The notes beneath the pieces are model-generated. The model had not been told where the DNA came from, ran no database searches, and worked only from the letters and a program-made list of their open reading frames with translations. From Druceiella hillmani (lineage: Eukaryota; Arthropoda; Insecta; Lepidoptera; Hepialidae), in assembly GCA_039881145.1 (NCBI GenBank), contig JAYKKI010000007.1, forward strand, positions 38,144,501 to 38,208,500: a stretch of DNA of 64,000 nt, given 5' to 3'. How positions within the stretch are numbered: position 1 is the stretch's first letter; each line of letters starts with the position of its first letter. Below, in pieces: positions 51,870 through 64,000 of the stretch. The translations under genes were made by a program, and so were the position numbers.

Positions 51870-52343
51870 TAACACACAAAAGGCAAGCAAACAAGGTTAT
51901 TTACCTTTTATCAAGCCTATGTAAAATGACATTATGTTACAAGTCTAAATATAACCCGATTCAGTTTCGCTGCTCATCAATAAACATTGACAATTATGTA
52001 ACTGCTAATCTTGATGGAGGAACAAATTTTCCCCCTAATTAAAAAGATGTAAATATACGCTCAGCGTAATTTGATACATTCCTTGTGAGATTTACCCTAA
52101 AATGTATCTTTGTTTATAAATATGTGAACGTCCCCAGAGTCAACTTCTACTACTCTTGCAATGCAACAAACACAGCATCTATTTATAAGATTTATGCGGT
52201 TTTGATTTGGTATCTAACACTCCGAATTACACTGATTTATAAGTGTTACTTACGATTATGGATATATACAATATAAATATATATATACATATATATATAT
52301 ATATGTATATATATATTTATATTGTATATAAATATATATATAT

Positions 52344-52414
<71 letters not shown>

Positions 52415-53000
52415 CAATTAATAATTTATTGCGCTAATTGTAATTAGTACAAATAAATAAAGTATTCCTTCGGTTATAAATATGCATATATATTTTCTAT
52501 ATATATCACTCCTTTGCCAAGATGCTATAGGTAATTTTAAACATATTTTAACATACCACGACATAGGTTTCCTTTCCATATACAAGTATTTTTTCATGTG
52601 ATAATATTTGAGACCGGTGTCCATAATCACACCGAAAACTCGCGATCAGGAAATATGAACCAGATCAAAGTCAGTCACATTTTGTTATGTTGCATTAAGA
52701 TACTAGCAAGAAATCATATTATCGTAGCATACGTGCTGATGCCAAAAAAACCGTATCTCTAAGCGATTTGGGTCAAACCGTATCTCAATCTCAAAGAGAA
52801 AAAGTTGTAAATCGAATAGCTCCTGAACATCCATGCAATAAACCGTGTTAAGTGTTGTTAAGGTGAATATTCTCAGTAGATGACATAATTGAGATTAAAG
52901 TACGCATACGTATCATTGCGAAATATTTGCTTCTCGTAAATGGTTTTTTACATATATTGAAGCTAGAATATGGACCATATATGTTAAAAAATTTAAACAT
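51870..53000. repeat. Array blocks M1 and M2, unit U3, with (TA)n
   Basis: GTAACTGCTAATCTTGATGG (51,998), ATTGCGCTAATTGTAATTAG (52,429), GATAATATTTGAGACCGGTGT (52,600) and the M2 phrases AATATTCTCAGTAGATGACA and GAAGCTAGAATATGGACC (52,867-52,977) match U0 and U2. A long TA tract with TACA/TGTA islands fills 52,263-52,410. Later blocks (M3 on) could not be found downstream, so U3 is truncated. Confidence 0.65.
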
Positions 53001-53783
53001 CATGCTTATGTATTATTAGAATTAAATAGCGAAGGAAAAGTCCATTTTAATGCACACAATACCTATTATTTGAATACAAAATCTGATATATATTTGAAGG
53101 GACTGAAAATATTCTTTGGACAATAAATAAGTTATAGTTGTTAATAAATATATATTTTAAAAATTATTATTTTTGTCAATTTTATTTAAAATGATTTAAT
53201 TAGCGCCAGGAATTCATTGGTTTATGCTTGCAAAAATAAATTTATTACAATGATAGCGTAAATCATTTAATATTTTTCTATGTTTTTCTATGGGGCAAAG
53301 TGGCGTTGGTAACCTTTATATTAAAATGTGCAACAAGCCATAAAGCGTTATTCTGAATGTAAAAAGTAAAATTAGGAATGAATTTAAATTAGTCTAAAAT
53401 TTTCGATTTTTTCTTTAGAAATTTTTCTGCCTTTGTTTTTAAAAATTTTACATTCTTTTTTCCAATTTAGATACTTTTAAAAGAGCAGCTCGTTGCTAGA
53501 CTAGTTTTTTGAATTTGTGCTTTTTTGATTTTCTGCTGAAACAAGTCGTAATGATAAAAGTAATTGGAATAAATTAATGTTGAATCAGATTTTTATTTTG
53601 TAATTTGGGATTTAATAAACTTTGCTGGTGAATTGCCAATCTATGTAATTCCTTTTACGAAGAGAGTTTACGTAGTCTATTTAATTTAATATCAAAACGG
53701 TTTAACACTGAATTATAACGAGTAATGTTAACTGAATTGTTTGAATATATTTGGCGTTAATTTTGTAGAAATTCATTATCAAT
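53001..53783. other. Non-coding stretch
   Basis: Nothing supportable. Confidence 0.5.
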
Positions 53784-53866
53784 AATTAAATGAAACTACG
53801 TGATGTAGTATTATTTCTACTTTCTTTAAGGTGTTTACCACGACCTAGGTTTCATTGTATTACAAC
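53784..53866. mobile_element. MITE copy, or the fuller element it came from
   Basis: AATTAAATGAAACTACGTGA then TGTAGTATTATTTCTACTTT and CTTTAAGGTGTTTACCACGA, followed by CCTAGGTTTCATTGTATTAC. It shares the left part and core of 14,097 and 42,803, but its right side continues into ACATCTTCAGGTGGG and is not the simple inverted arm. It may therefore represent the parent repeat. Confidence 0.65.
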
Positions 53867-56824
53867 ATCTTCAGGTGGGCTATAAGCAAAGATATTTTTT
53901 ATAAAATTTAGAATGTTACAAACCGGAATTCCGCAATGTAGCGATATTATTGTTGATTTTATTGCAATTCCGCCCTGAAATTCATAGATCCAGTTTGTAT
54001 TTATTGTAGTGGAACAAAGAAGTAAAGATCAACATTGTTTTCTACTATGAATGTTTCTTCAAATAACTTTTTATTATAATAAAGTCTACTTCTACGTGTA
54101 AAATATGTACTTCTTACCATTGGCGTATATACAGTTACTCCTAAGCAAGTGAATAGGCCCATTTTTTATATGAACTTGATATACCTGATCTTCTGTTTAG
54201 CCTCTGCCATCATATAATCAGTTCATCTATTTCGAAAACCGAATCCTATAAAAAAAGGGTTTTTATCTACTTTGGAGTATAATTCTTGCATACATTTCTT
54301 TAACAATATAAATGGCATGGTGTCAATATTTTCTTCAATAGGTTTATTTCTCTTATAACAAACTTGTCAAAGATAGTATGAATATGTATTTTATTAAGTT
54401 ATTTCATAAATTTTTCACTTTCAAGCATTTTGTTTTTTTGTCGCAACTTCTGACTATCGTAAGAAGAATAAGAGTACATAGAAAATAACGACGTTCGTTG
54501 AGAGTTTTTATTTTATTCTTTGCGTTCTGTATATTGTTTTTTTAATGTTAATTGTTGTTAATTAGTTTTAAGAAGTTGTGACTTTTATATATTTGGTTTC
54601 ACCATGGAGTTTCGAATTTCGGGAAGAGTTTAGAATAAATTTGCAATCAAATAAAATTAACTCCAATTTCTTTTGGCCCCATTTTAAACGTAATTTTAAC
54701 AACCATCAATTACCTCAGCTTTTTTTTACAAAAAATAAATGTCTAATATCATATATTGATAACAATGTTAATGAGTACAAGCGCACTTCACCAAGAATAT
54801 TTGAATATCTTCCATTTTATTAAAATTATTTTTTATTTCACAAAAATAATATACGAGAACTATCGCTCCTAATTTATAAGCCATATAGTTCCAAATTAAA
54901 CCATTTGATTACATTTATGTCATCGATCTCAAGTAAGCTGTACACATGCGAAATCCGGAATTATGCGTCCTTTCCCTCATAGAAACGCAAATGACAACCC
55001 AAAACTCAAACATTCGGATGCGACTATCGGGCAAAGGCCACGTCGATCCTTGAAAAGATGGTTCTTATATTATAAAATAAAATTGAAATTTGCTTTCAAA
55101 ATGCTTATAAAATGAAAAGACTCTTACCGTGTCAACTTTGAGATAAAGCCAGTGTGATTTTCTCATTATTTTTTCATTGTCAAAGTATTTAACCTAAATT
55201 AAAGTATTTAATCTTATATTAAAAATTCTAAATATTTACAGAATGAGAGGGTTACTTTGCAGCCAAAAACGTAATAAACTTTTGTAAAGAATTTTAAAGA
55301 CGTGTCATTACATTAAACAAAGCTTATATAATCTGACACACAAGTCGTCTTAAAATATATGTACATGTAAATGAAAGTAAAGAAATTTTAAAAGTCAAAG
55401 TTAAAACATTTTCATTTTAAGCCTTTTGTATAGGCTTACTGCATATGTTAAATTTATTTTCTGAAATTTTTTAGAAAGTCTGATAATTGAAGATTCCGTC
55501 ATCTGTCATTTCGAGTTGCAGAATAAAAAAGATATTGGTACAAATGATAAGGATAACGGTCGTCAGCTTAAGCAAATTTGAGCAAAATTTTGTTTTTACA
55601 TATGTCTGCATATTGATTATAACTCAGTCATGACGCATTATTGGAACTGAGACAGTTTCATAGAACACGTACTTAGATACATGAAAAAAATTTAATGTAC
55701 ATTTAGCACATATATTATGCACATGCTTGAAATAAACTTATGACGTCATCGTCGAAATTAAATTATATTACATTTAGATTATTTTAAAAAATATGTGATA
55801 TTTTTAGCTATGAACGACAAAATAATAGAAATTTTATGTGCAAGTTGGTGGGAAAAGCTTTCGTTTTGATTAGCTGTATTTGACACATCAGAAATATATA
55901 CCAAGTACGAAACCATAATTACGTTATTTGTCAAAAACATTTTGACAAAAAATGATGTATCCTATTTTATTGTTAAAATAAAATTGACTTCGGATATATT
56001 CCAATCGGTTGACGCGAAGCCTTCATATGCTACTCACGTATGTGTGAAATATTTTGTTAAAAGGAAACCCTGCAAAAAAAGGTTATTGTGAGAAACAATA
56101 ACAAAAATGTTTCGATGTGTGTTTCATTTTTAGCACCTTCTGAATATGTAAGGCTGGTATATGTTATATTAATATCAGATTATAGCTAATTGTCCTCTTA
56201 AAATGCATGTGATTGATGTTTCTTTCCAACTTGATATTTACATGAAACACCCTTAATTGTTCAAACGTTAGATTTAATCTCTAATTTTTAAATTTATTAG
56301 CCGATATAATTAGTAAAACCAGTTTAAAATTACGTAAAAACAAAATATTTGGTCTTCTACAATTACAAACGAAAATAGAAAAGATTTTAAATGCAAAAAA
56401 GCACTTATCGTACAGAGAATTCTTAAACTACATGGATAGGTCAAATATCGAGAGAAAGGACGTGAATGAAAGAAATTTAAATTAGATTTTAGGTACTGAA
56501 ATTTGTGCCTATGGTAGCAAAATTAGATTCTAACATAATGTAATTCCGTCTACGTAGTCTTAAATGAGCAAAACGTTTTTCCAATATCTGAGCTTCTCAA
56601 AGTTATTTCTTTTCTCAGTTTTTGGCCCTTTAATTAAATTTTGTCTGCTTCGCAAAGAAAAATCTTTAGATTTTTTTAATCTCTGATCAATATGAAACAC
56701 GTGTGCGAAAGTTTATTTAGTAAAATATTTATATAGTAATTTATTTTTAATTTTAAAAACGTTGAGAAGTAGCTTGGTTAAATATCAAATTCTAATGTAA
56801 AATTTCTGGAGTGGACTATGGAGT
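53867..56824. other. Non-coding stretch
   Basis: AT-rich. An 81-codon forward frame at 54,578-54,823 has no recognisable feature. GC is slightly higher at 54,940-55,050, without a frame. Nothing supportable. Confidence 0.5.
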
Positions 56825-56981
56825 CCAAAACTACAAGTAACTAAACATCTATACCTTTTCTCAACATAATTTTTTTTCCAAAAAAGAAAAACTTATAGTA
56901 CTTCAAGTAACTAAAAATCTATGCCTTTTTTCAACATAATTTTTTTTGCAAGAGGAAAAAAATTATGTTGAAAAAGGTATA
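56825..56981. repeat. Direct plus inverted repeat cluster
   Basis: CAAGTAACTAAACATCTATACCTT (56,834) recurs directly at 56,904; both are followed by TTTCAACATAATTTTTTTT. The phrase then occurs inverted (AAAAAAATTATGTTGAAAAA plus GGTATA, 56,955-56,981) after an 8-base loop GCAAGAGG: two direct copies and one inverted. Confidence 0.92.
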
Positions 56982-58609
56982 AAACCTCACGGTTTCTATA
57001 GTTTTAAACCTACTTGTAAATCTTCAAGCAGGGTCCTCCGATATGAAAAAATATAAAATGGAATAAAACGCGAAAGACAACTAAAAGTAAACATTTCTCG
57101 AAAAAGAAAATTAAGTTTATATTTACAGTTTTTTTTCAATTCAATGCCCATTTCAATGTTAAATTGGTATGAAACTTGTAGCGTGGGTTTAGAAAACATG
57201 ACAAAAATTGTCGTTTATTTAATTAGAACTTTCTTTCAAAAAGATTTTTAATAAATTATTATTAACAATTTCAAGATAAGTAGACGATTCCGAAATCTAT
57301 TCTACTTTTATGCCTATATGAACTTTTTAAGTATAAAATAATAATACGAATTTTTGACAAAATCTTGGAGGACGTTTGATTATGTATTGGTTGGCATTTA
57401 AAGGATGAAAGAGGCAATAGGGCATAATTTTCAAAAGTGTGCAGTTTATAAATGTATGTGTAACTACGATTAAAAAAATGACGTAAAATCGAAATTTTTG
57501 AATTAAGTTACCCATTTTTCAATTCGGGTCTATGCATTTAAGGAATAACTGATGCCTGGCACTATATGAACCGTTCACAAAGATAATACCCCTTTATAGT
57601 TCAGCGCGTCGGAACTTCTACATGGCTAGTAATTGTTTTATATTCGATGTGAACAAGTACGTATACAGCAAAATGTTATATAATGTTGTACTTAATGACG
57701 ATTAGGACGACTAGAACCACGCACATTATATTTTCTTTGTCTGATATCAAAATATATCTCGATTTTATCCTCAGTATCATCCTTAATAAAAGATTTTTTT
57801 ATGACCATGAGTGGAATTGTATGTTAATACTCGTATCCTAATTTTCTTGCAAATTATTTTAGAGAAATTCCATCATTAATTATTATCACAGATTTATAAA
57901 CTTCCCTAATTGTACGTCTATTTCTCTTGTTCCGAATAATTATTTTACTACATAAAATTGGTATATGAAAGCAAGTTTACACTACATAACCATATTTATT
58001 TTTTAAAATCGTAAGCAAGTGCCATGTTTCAAAAGACTTTTAACGAAATGGCAACGAAGATTATAAAAAGGGAAAATTTTTTTTGTAATATAACGCCTGC
58101 GTAAAGTAACTCACTAATAGTTCGTTACGAATCTTTAATTATAATACTCTTATCGAAGTTGGATTCTGTGGATGTCTCACAAACCTTTGTTCCGAAAATT
58201 TTACCCTCGATTACGACTTAGAACAATGCTAAATGTGTCAATTAAGATTTCGGTTTGACGAGGCGTTGTAATTATTGCAATATGGAGTAAATAAATAAGG
58301 ATATTTAATATTATAAAGTATATTGTATATAATTTTTATATAATTCATCAAAGTAAGTAACTAGAATGTAAAGTGTACGACGAGATTAAGAGACATGAAA
58401 GTAATGGCGATTTGCATGTACTATTATGATAGTATATAGTAGTCAACATTTCGTTTTTTTTTGCCATCAATTTTTAAGCGTAAAGTTAGCAGGAACCTTT
58501 TGATTAATAAATTAGAACTAATGAACTTAAAGGTTAACACACATTACTTAACCTAATTTTGAAATATTTATGTCATGTGTTTAATTTTTCTCATGTATCT
58601 GTATGGTGT
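56982..58609. other. Non-coding stretch
   Basis: Two minus-strand frames of 67 and 62 codons (56,996-57,515) have no recognisable features. Nothing supportable. Confidence 0.5.
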
Positions 58610-58711
58610 ATTCAATTTATCTCAATCCAAACATTTACTTCCTTATCTAGAGGTACTATTCAATATATCTCAATCCGAACATTCACATGTTCGGATTGAG
58701 ATATATTGAAT
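58610..58711. repeat. Direct plus perfect inverted repeat cluster
   Basis: ATTCAATTTATCTCAATCCA (58,610), a near copy ATTCAATATATCTCAATCCG (58,658-58,682), then its exact 25-base reverse complement at 58,687-58,711 after the 4-base loop TCAC. Confidence 0.95.
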
Positions 58712-58978
58712 TTAATATTTTACAATTCCAGTTGTAAATCACGCACCTTTTTTTCAGTTGTATACTTAAATATACTTGACATAATATTTTAGTTATTTAT
58801 CTTCTTATGTTACAGTTTTTTAATTGTAAAAAATTAATTGTTGTAATATTGTATATCATTTATTAGTTCGTGCTAAGGATTTAAATTTGTTATTACATGA
58901 AATTGAAGAAAATCGTTTGTTAGATTTATATTTATTTTTTATACATTTTTCCATGATATGATGCCATTTTAATCTACC

Positions 58979-58980
<2 letters not shown>

Positions 58981-59023
<43 letters not shown>

Positions 59024-59090
59024 TACATATATACATATATACATATATACATATATACATATATACATATATACATATATACATATATAT
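58981..59090. repeat. (TA)n then 8-bp TATATACA minisatellite
   Basis: TA to about 59,015, followed by about nine copies of TATATACA. It produces the Met-Tyr-Ile-rich minus-strand frame at 58,856-59,068. Confidence 0.96.
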
Positions 59091-60362
59091 AAAATTAACC
59101 TTTCGCAATTTTATTTCCAATTTTTCTATTCACAAGATACTCAACCAATAGTTACTTAACCAATACTTTTCTATTTCACTAAGGATCTGCGCCAAATATC
59201 GCCGGAATATCATCGCCAGTCATCGAAATTAATACGAACGTACAAGACCTTAATTTTACTCAATTAACTGCTTACCTTAGATTGTATAGCAAATATATGT
59301 GTTATTTTGTTTTCATTCCAGAGAGGTTATGTGATTTTCTGAGAGCGCAACAGCTAAATGACGTTCGAAATGTGCCGTCGAATGAAAGGGTTAAATAAGT
59401 TGAAGCTAGTACGCAATCTCTTAGCCTGATTGACTAAAACTAATAAAATAGATTTGTATGGATAAGTATATATTAGTTTAACTTTAAATTTGTATATAAT
59501 CGTTAGTGCGTCTTTCAGTGTTCATAGTTATGCTAGGCTTCAATAGGGTGCGCAGTAGTAAAGTTATGAAGAAATTCTTAATTTATGGACCAGAATAATT
59601 CATATCCACAATATTTGTCACTTTAGTGCCAAAAACGAAAATCACAAAATCTGGACCCGATGATAGGTGGCGTTATGTTTCAAAGGGCAAAATATATATA
59701 GATATATTTTTTAAAACTCGATTAAAAACGTATTGATCTACGTTCTTTTGTGAATTCGTTTATAATGCGTAAGTTTTACCAATTAATAGTGCGTTAAGTA
59801 TTTATCCATGTATTTTATTAAAGTAAACAGTCGATAAGTTTTAAAAATATAAACTTGATTCAAATAATATACGCAATTTTCCTCTTATTTTAAAATTACT
59901 GTTTAATCTATATAAATGATACATATATTTAATTTCCTTATGTGACCACTATCAATTATCAATTATATTATGAATATTAGATTATCAATTTCAAGAATAT
60001 GTGCTCTTCTATATTATAAAAAGGAAATTCATATTCAAGAAAACGAATCATTTATTGTAGGTCAAAGAATTCTCAAGGCTCAATAAATACGAATGGAGAG
60101 TTTTATATATTTTAAACGCACTGCATTATTTTGTTAGTTTTCAAGTATTTATTGTTTAATGAAATAAATAAAATGATTGAATAAGAAAAAAGGAAATTTT
60201 ATTATAGGAAGAGATATTTTGTTTTTCACACGAAAAAATTTTTTTCGTCAAGACACTATTATAATTTCCGTTTTTTTTATTATTAAGTAGTTTTTTAAAC
60301 AAACTTTTAGTAATGTTAATTGAAACAAAAACATTACGGGTATATTCAGTATATTCTCGATA
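59091..60362. other. Non-coding stretch with a small GC-richer patch
   Basis: GC-richer at 59,180-59,410. Within it a 33-codon frame at 59,297-59,398 (MCYFVFIPERLCDFLRAQQL, NDVRNVPSNERVK) overlaps an acceptor-like TTGTTTTCATTCCAG at 59,308-59,322, so a terminal exon is conceivable. It is too short to support. Confidence 0.35.
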
Positions 60363-60554
60363 AAATAAATATGTAACTTTCTATTCACAGCAATGAATAT
60401 GTAACAAAAGTTAGAAGTAAATAGTAAAGTACTTGGTATTTGCAACCTAACCGAAAAAAAATTTTGAAAAATTCTCAAAAAATAAATATGTAACTTTCTA
60501 TTCACAGCAATGAATATGTAACAAAAGTTAGAAGTAAATAGTAAAGCACTTGGT
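60363..60554 (+). repeat. 75-bp direct duplication, offset 117
   Basis: AAATAAATATGTAACTTTCT through TAAAG.ACTTGGT occurs at 60,363-60,437 and 60,480-60,554, with a single T/C difference. The minus-strand frame at 60,248-60,505 reflects this repeat (MNRKLHIYF twice). Confidence 0.95.
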
Positions 60555-62719
60555 TCTATTTAGAACGGAATATTTTATATACACAATAATCTATATTTGT
60601 GGGTTATTTATGAGGGCGAGTATACGGTGTCTGATAATATTTTGATTTCCTTTTTTTTAATATTCATATATTTTTATACTTATGTAAAATTTAGAATAGA
60701 AATTATTAAAACTTAGAGTTATTAAAACTTTTCGAATTAAAACTATTTCAAATATACCCTAGTTACGCAGTTTTACGTAATGATAAAAAAAATTAACTGG
60801 AAGTTTAAAGAGGCAAAGATTAATCAGCCAAAATTAGTTACAAAGTAAAAGAACTGCCATATAATGCAAAACCTGTTATATTTGCTGAACAAGAAAATTA
60901 TTTAAAAATTAAACCACAAGGTCTAATGGAATAGGTATATTTATATTTTCATCGTAATATGTTCGTTACAAATACTAAATAATTGATCTCAATTTAAAAG
61001 ATATATTATATAAAACATATAATTATTAAAATTTAAATTTTAAACCATATATTATATATAGTATATAATTGACGGATTTTGCATAAGTAACGTGCTACTC
61101 TATTATAAAAGCTCCATTATTATCGCGATCTATGAGCCGTGATCGTGAAAGGAGGATATCCAAGTATTGTTTGAAAAGAATAGTTCAAATTACTCGTATG
61201 AAAACCCGACGCTGTAATTTCTTGCGGAATAAAAATCTAGTGCTTTACTTTCTGTAATCTTGAGGGTAGCGTGTTTTTATGGAACGAGATGTTAAAATAT
61301 CCTCTTTTTAAAAATTAGGTTGCATCTAGAGGGGTCGGTTCATCGTCCTTATGAAATATGACCAGTTTTAAATATTTCTATATATAATTTAATGCGATAT
61401 CTGTTTTTTTCTAATTAGCGCTATGCTAGTGCCATTCGCTTGAAAGCATAGATTTTGTGAAAAAAGGTCAACTTTTTTCCGAATGTGTATTTCCTTCTGT
61501 CACAAGTCTCAACCCCTGAAGCGTTAATTTGACCTTCAGTCCTTTCATCATTTCGACTATTTCCGTTTCTATCCTGAATATCAGTGGAAGAGTTTCACTT
61601 GTTTTTACATACCAAGGTCTATACCCGTGTAAGAAAAGTTTTATTAAGAAATACAAATTTAACTGAAAGGACATAATAGACTACACGGACTTAAAATTCT
61701 TGAATCGTTTATTAAAATTGGTTAACTTGAGTTGTACTTTAAAAACTAAGTTGTTTGCTTTGCAACAAGAAAAAAATGTTTGTAAAACTAAAAAAAATAG
61801 ATATTCCAGTTTTAAAATATCAATCTTAAGAGTCCTTTAAATTCATTTAAAAAATTAGAAATACCATTCGACGTTGGTCAGGTGGAGAAAAGTATATTCA
61901 GGTGAAGAAAAATATTGTTCGAAACGTCCTGTAACTATATCAAACACTGTGAAAGAAAAGTAAGTAGTTTTTAACAATTTTGTCTTTTCAGTTTATACTT
62001 TTGACAAAGTTTACTTTAGAATAAACACAACTAACCTTGTTTTTCAACTTATATTAGAAAGAAGTTATTTTATCAATACTCGTAGTATTTTTATATGTCA
62101 CTTCAATAAATATATAGTTTCCAATAATGAAAGCATTTTCAAAACAATTGGGATAAATATTAATATTATTTAAAGGAGTTTTAGTGTGAATAAGAGGGAA
62201 ATTATACTTACATACAGAAGAAAAGATTGTCTTTGTCAAATGCAACCATCAGCAGGCATTGGGTTAATAGGAAATGAAAAATATTGGGCGCATTTGATTA
62301 AACTATATTTGTTGAAAAAATTGAGTCCTATGAATTTTATATTACTACATTCTGATAAGAAAGTCAATTGATTTGAGTAGCGAGTACTGAACTGACCAGT
62401 TGTCAATAGGCTTTTGTGGCATTTTTTTTCGGGGTTTTATAGCGAATATAATTGTGAAAACGCTTATAATTTCATTATATCCATCAGTAATTAAAACAAA
62501 AACGTGTGCAATGTGGCGATTATTTTAAATAGATAATTGTTATACACATATAACCTTGCTTTGTACGTACTGGTTTTGACATGAAGAAATAGTTTTTTTA
62601 AAGTTATTGGTTAGCAAAGAGAATCATACATATATATATTCGGAAGAAAAAAAGTAATTTCTATCGTAATATACTTAGAAGAATGATAGTTTTTTTAGTA
62701 CACGAAAATTAATATATTA
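60555..62719. other. Non-coding stretch
   Basis: AT-rich. Small frames at 61,468-61,674 (minus) and 62,054-62,371 (both strands) have no recognisable features. Nothing supportable. Confidence 0.5.
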
Positions 62720-63132
62720 CTAGCATGACCCGTGCGAAGTCTTCGCATTATTTATTCCATTATGAAGCTCAAATGACAGATCAAACAAATATTTTACTAA
62801 AATTGACATATAGAGGCGCAAGTAGCAAAAGCATTGAGCTAAAGCGCCACTTTATTTATACGTGAGTGGATTTTAAATTAAACAAAAATTTTACCGACCG
62901 TCAATCATATTGACGTTGAGCCGTTAGATGGCAGCATTGCTGTTTTGTGTATATAATTTTAATAATTAATTAATTTGCAAAAACAATAGCAATAATAAAT
63001 TTTTTAGTTGTGGATGCCGGTAGAGCAAGCAATTATCTATAAAATGATATATAATTTATGTGGATTAGTTGTGAGGTTTTTTCTAAAAAGGGAGTGTAAC
63101 ATCTTAAAACCTTAGCGTATTAATATATATGA
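62720..63132 (-). mobile_element. Non-autonomous Helitron, 413 bp
   Basis: Read on the minus strand, it starts TCATATATATTAATACGCTA at 63,132 and ends with the hairpin TGCGAAGACTTCGCA, ACGGGTCATG and CTAG at 62,720. Flanking bases are A and T, the usual target. No open frame. The 3' end (hairpin plus CTAG) is convincing; the 5' end rests on the TC start and A/T flank only. Confidence 0.65.
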
Positions 63133-63369
63133 TGATGGGATAAATTTGTGCAAACTGTAGTGTGATTATAAGAGAAAAAATGTGTGATTTAACTTAATTA
63201 TACCATTTTCTACATCTGTTTTAACAAAAAATATCAATATTATGTATACATAGTATAGTATGAAAGATAGTTAAAAGTTTCGCGTCAAAGAAAACTTACG
63301 CACGAACGTCGATCGATACTCTTGTAATCAAGATTTGTGCAATATAAATAATCTAATGAAGTTTATTAG
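63133..63369. other. Non-coding stretch
   Basis: Nothing supportable. Confidence 0.5.
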
Positions 63370-63510
63370 TTTTAATCAGGCGAGCTGAGAGGTCGCGCAC
63401 TAGCTCCAGCTTTATTGGTCCTTTTCGGCGACAGCGCCCTTTGGGCCTTGCTTAGTGTCGGCACCCTCAGAAAATTGCCGGTCACCCGACGGGGTAATAC
63501 AGATATTCGT
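63370..63510 (-). mobile_element. GC-rich island, probable retroelement scrap
   Basis: About 140 bases of much higher GC than anything nearby. The minus strand is open for about 42 codons (LPRRVTGNFLRVPTLSKAQR, then ALSPKRTNKAGASARPLSSP). It looks like a piece of an inserted transposable element, perhaps a non-LTR 5' region; no domain is recognised. Confidence 0.4.
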
Positions 63511-64000
63511 ATATGCTATGGGGTTACTAGTTAATTAGGGAAAACTGACATTATGGAGTTGTGTAACAGTGGTATAATTTGCGACGGGGTCTGATCAAAA
63601 TATAACGCAATTGGCGTATTGGCGAAATGATACATGGCCACAGTTTATTGTGGATAAAAGAAATACAAAGGAAGATTGTAAGGGTGTTATTTGGATACAA
63701 ATATTCTTAGATATATTATTTGATATATTATAATAGAAACATAAAAATGTAAATCATATGATTATGTTTGTAATTTTGTTAAGTTTTAATTTAAGAAGAA
63801 AATTGACTGCAATATTATAATTGGGAACAAAAGCAAATGAGATTTAAGTTTGAGTTTACCTCATATTGAATAGATAGCTGTTATGATATTTTGAACTTTA
63901 CTGACGTCATTAAGTAGTAATTTATTTCAGTTTCTAACGATATTATATCAGTGCATTAATGAAAAAGAAATAATTATTTTTTCTAAATATTTGATTGGCC
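63511..64000. other. AT-rich non-coding end of window
   Basis: Nothing supportable. Confidence 0.5.

Overview
The window looks like an arthropod (probably insect) nuclear, non-genic or decayed-genic region. It is strongly AT-rich, studded with long (TA)n microsatellites, and has no open frame longer than 138 codons. It carries insect-style transposon debris: Helitrons with CTAG termini, a PIF/Harbinger transposase, and an integrase gene of the type databases call KRBA2-like. I found no bacterial-style operon, rRNA, tRNA or CRISPR array, and no intact conventional gene. Species cannot be fixed by reading; the repeat styles are shared by several insect orders.

The main structural result is that about 6.7-53.0 kb is a very old, highly diverged tandem array. 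The same ordered series of blocks (called M1 to M8 here) recurs three to four times on the same strand: M1 at 6.7, 31.1 and 51.9 kb; M2 at 8.5, 19.0, 35.1 and 52.8 kb; M3 at 9.0, 21.3 and 36.4 kb; M4 at 10.3, 22.7 and 37.5 kb; M5 at 13.9, 24.7 and 38.3 kb; M6 at 15.0, 26.4 and 40.4 kb; M7 at 16.7 and 41.6 kb; M8 at 17.3, 27.7 and 47.7 kb. I call the repeats U0 (6.7-18.3), U1 (19.0-28.2), U2 (31.1-48.4) and U3 (51.9 onwards, partial). The array is not explained by any recognised transposon. Several blocks hold minus-strand coding-like fragments (an exon-like piece at 24,899-25,118 with an inverted homologue at 11,529-11,766, hydrophobic pieces at 8,068-8,286 and 18,034-18,288, and a TATA-plus-ATG-plus-donor arrangement in M8). 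This is compatible with a decayed tandem gene cluster on the minus strand, but the gene family is not recognised.

Because the units are paralogous, later insertions can be read as filled versus empty sites. A 1,588-bp Helitron (19,697-21,284) sits in U1, and its empty paralogue is visible at about 36,358. A 5.4-kb insertion (42,255-47,645) sits between M7 and M8 of U2, with TTAA at both junctions. It carries two dead genes: a KRBA2-like integrase (plus strand, itself hit by an 81-bp foldback element) and a HARBI1-like transposase (minus strand, with a 964-bp intron). Other mobile DNA: a 1.4-kb foldback element with 278-bp inverted arms (4,776-6,192), a 413-bp non-autonomous Helitron (62,720-63,132), Helitron-style arrays, a CGACTTC-type repeat element and a MITE at 29.4-30.5 kb, and three copies of a small foldback MITE.

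Recent local rearrangement is also clear: a 970-bp tandem duplication with one substitution across its unique part (14,756-16,521), at least eight near-perfect short-loop palindromes resembling template-switch products, and several minisatellites. The flanks (1-4.7 kb and 53-64 kb) are mostly featureless AT-rich DNA. All homology statements come from reading by eye, without alignment software.
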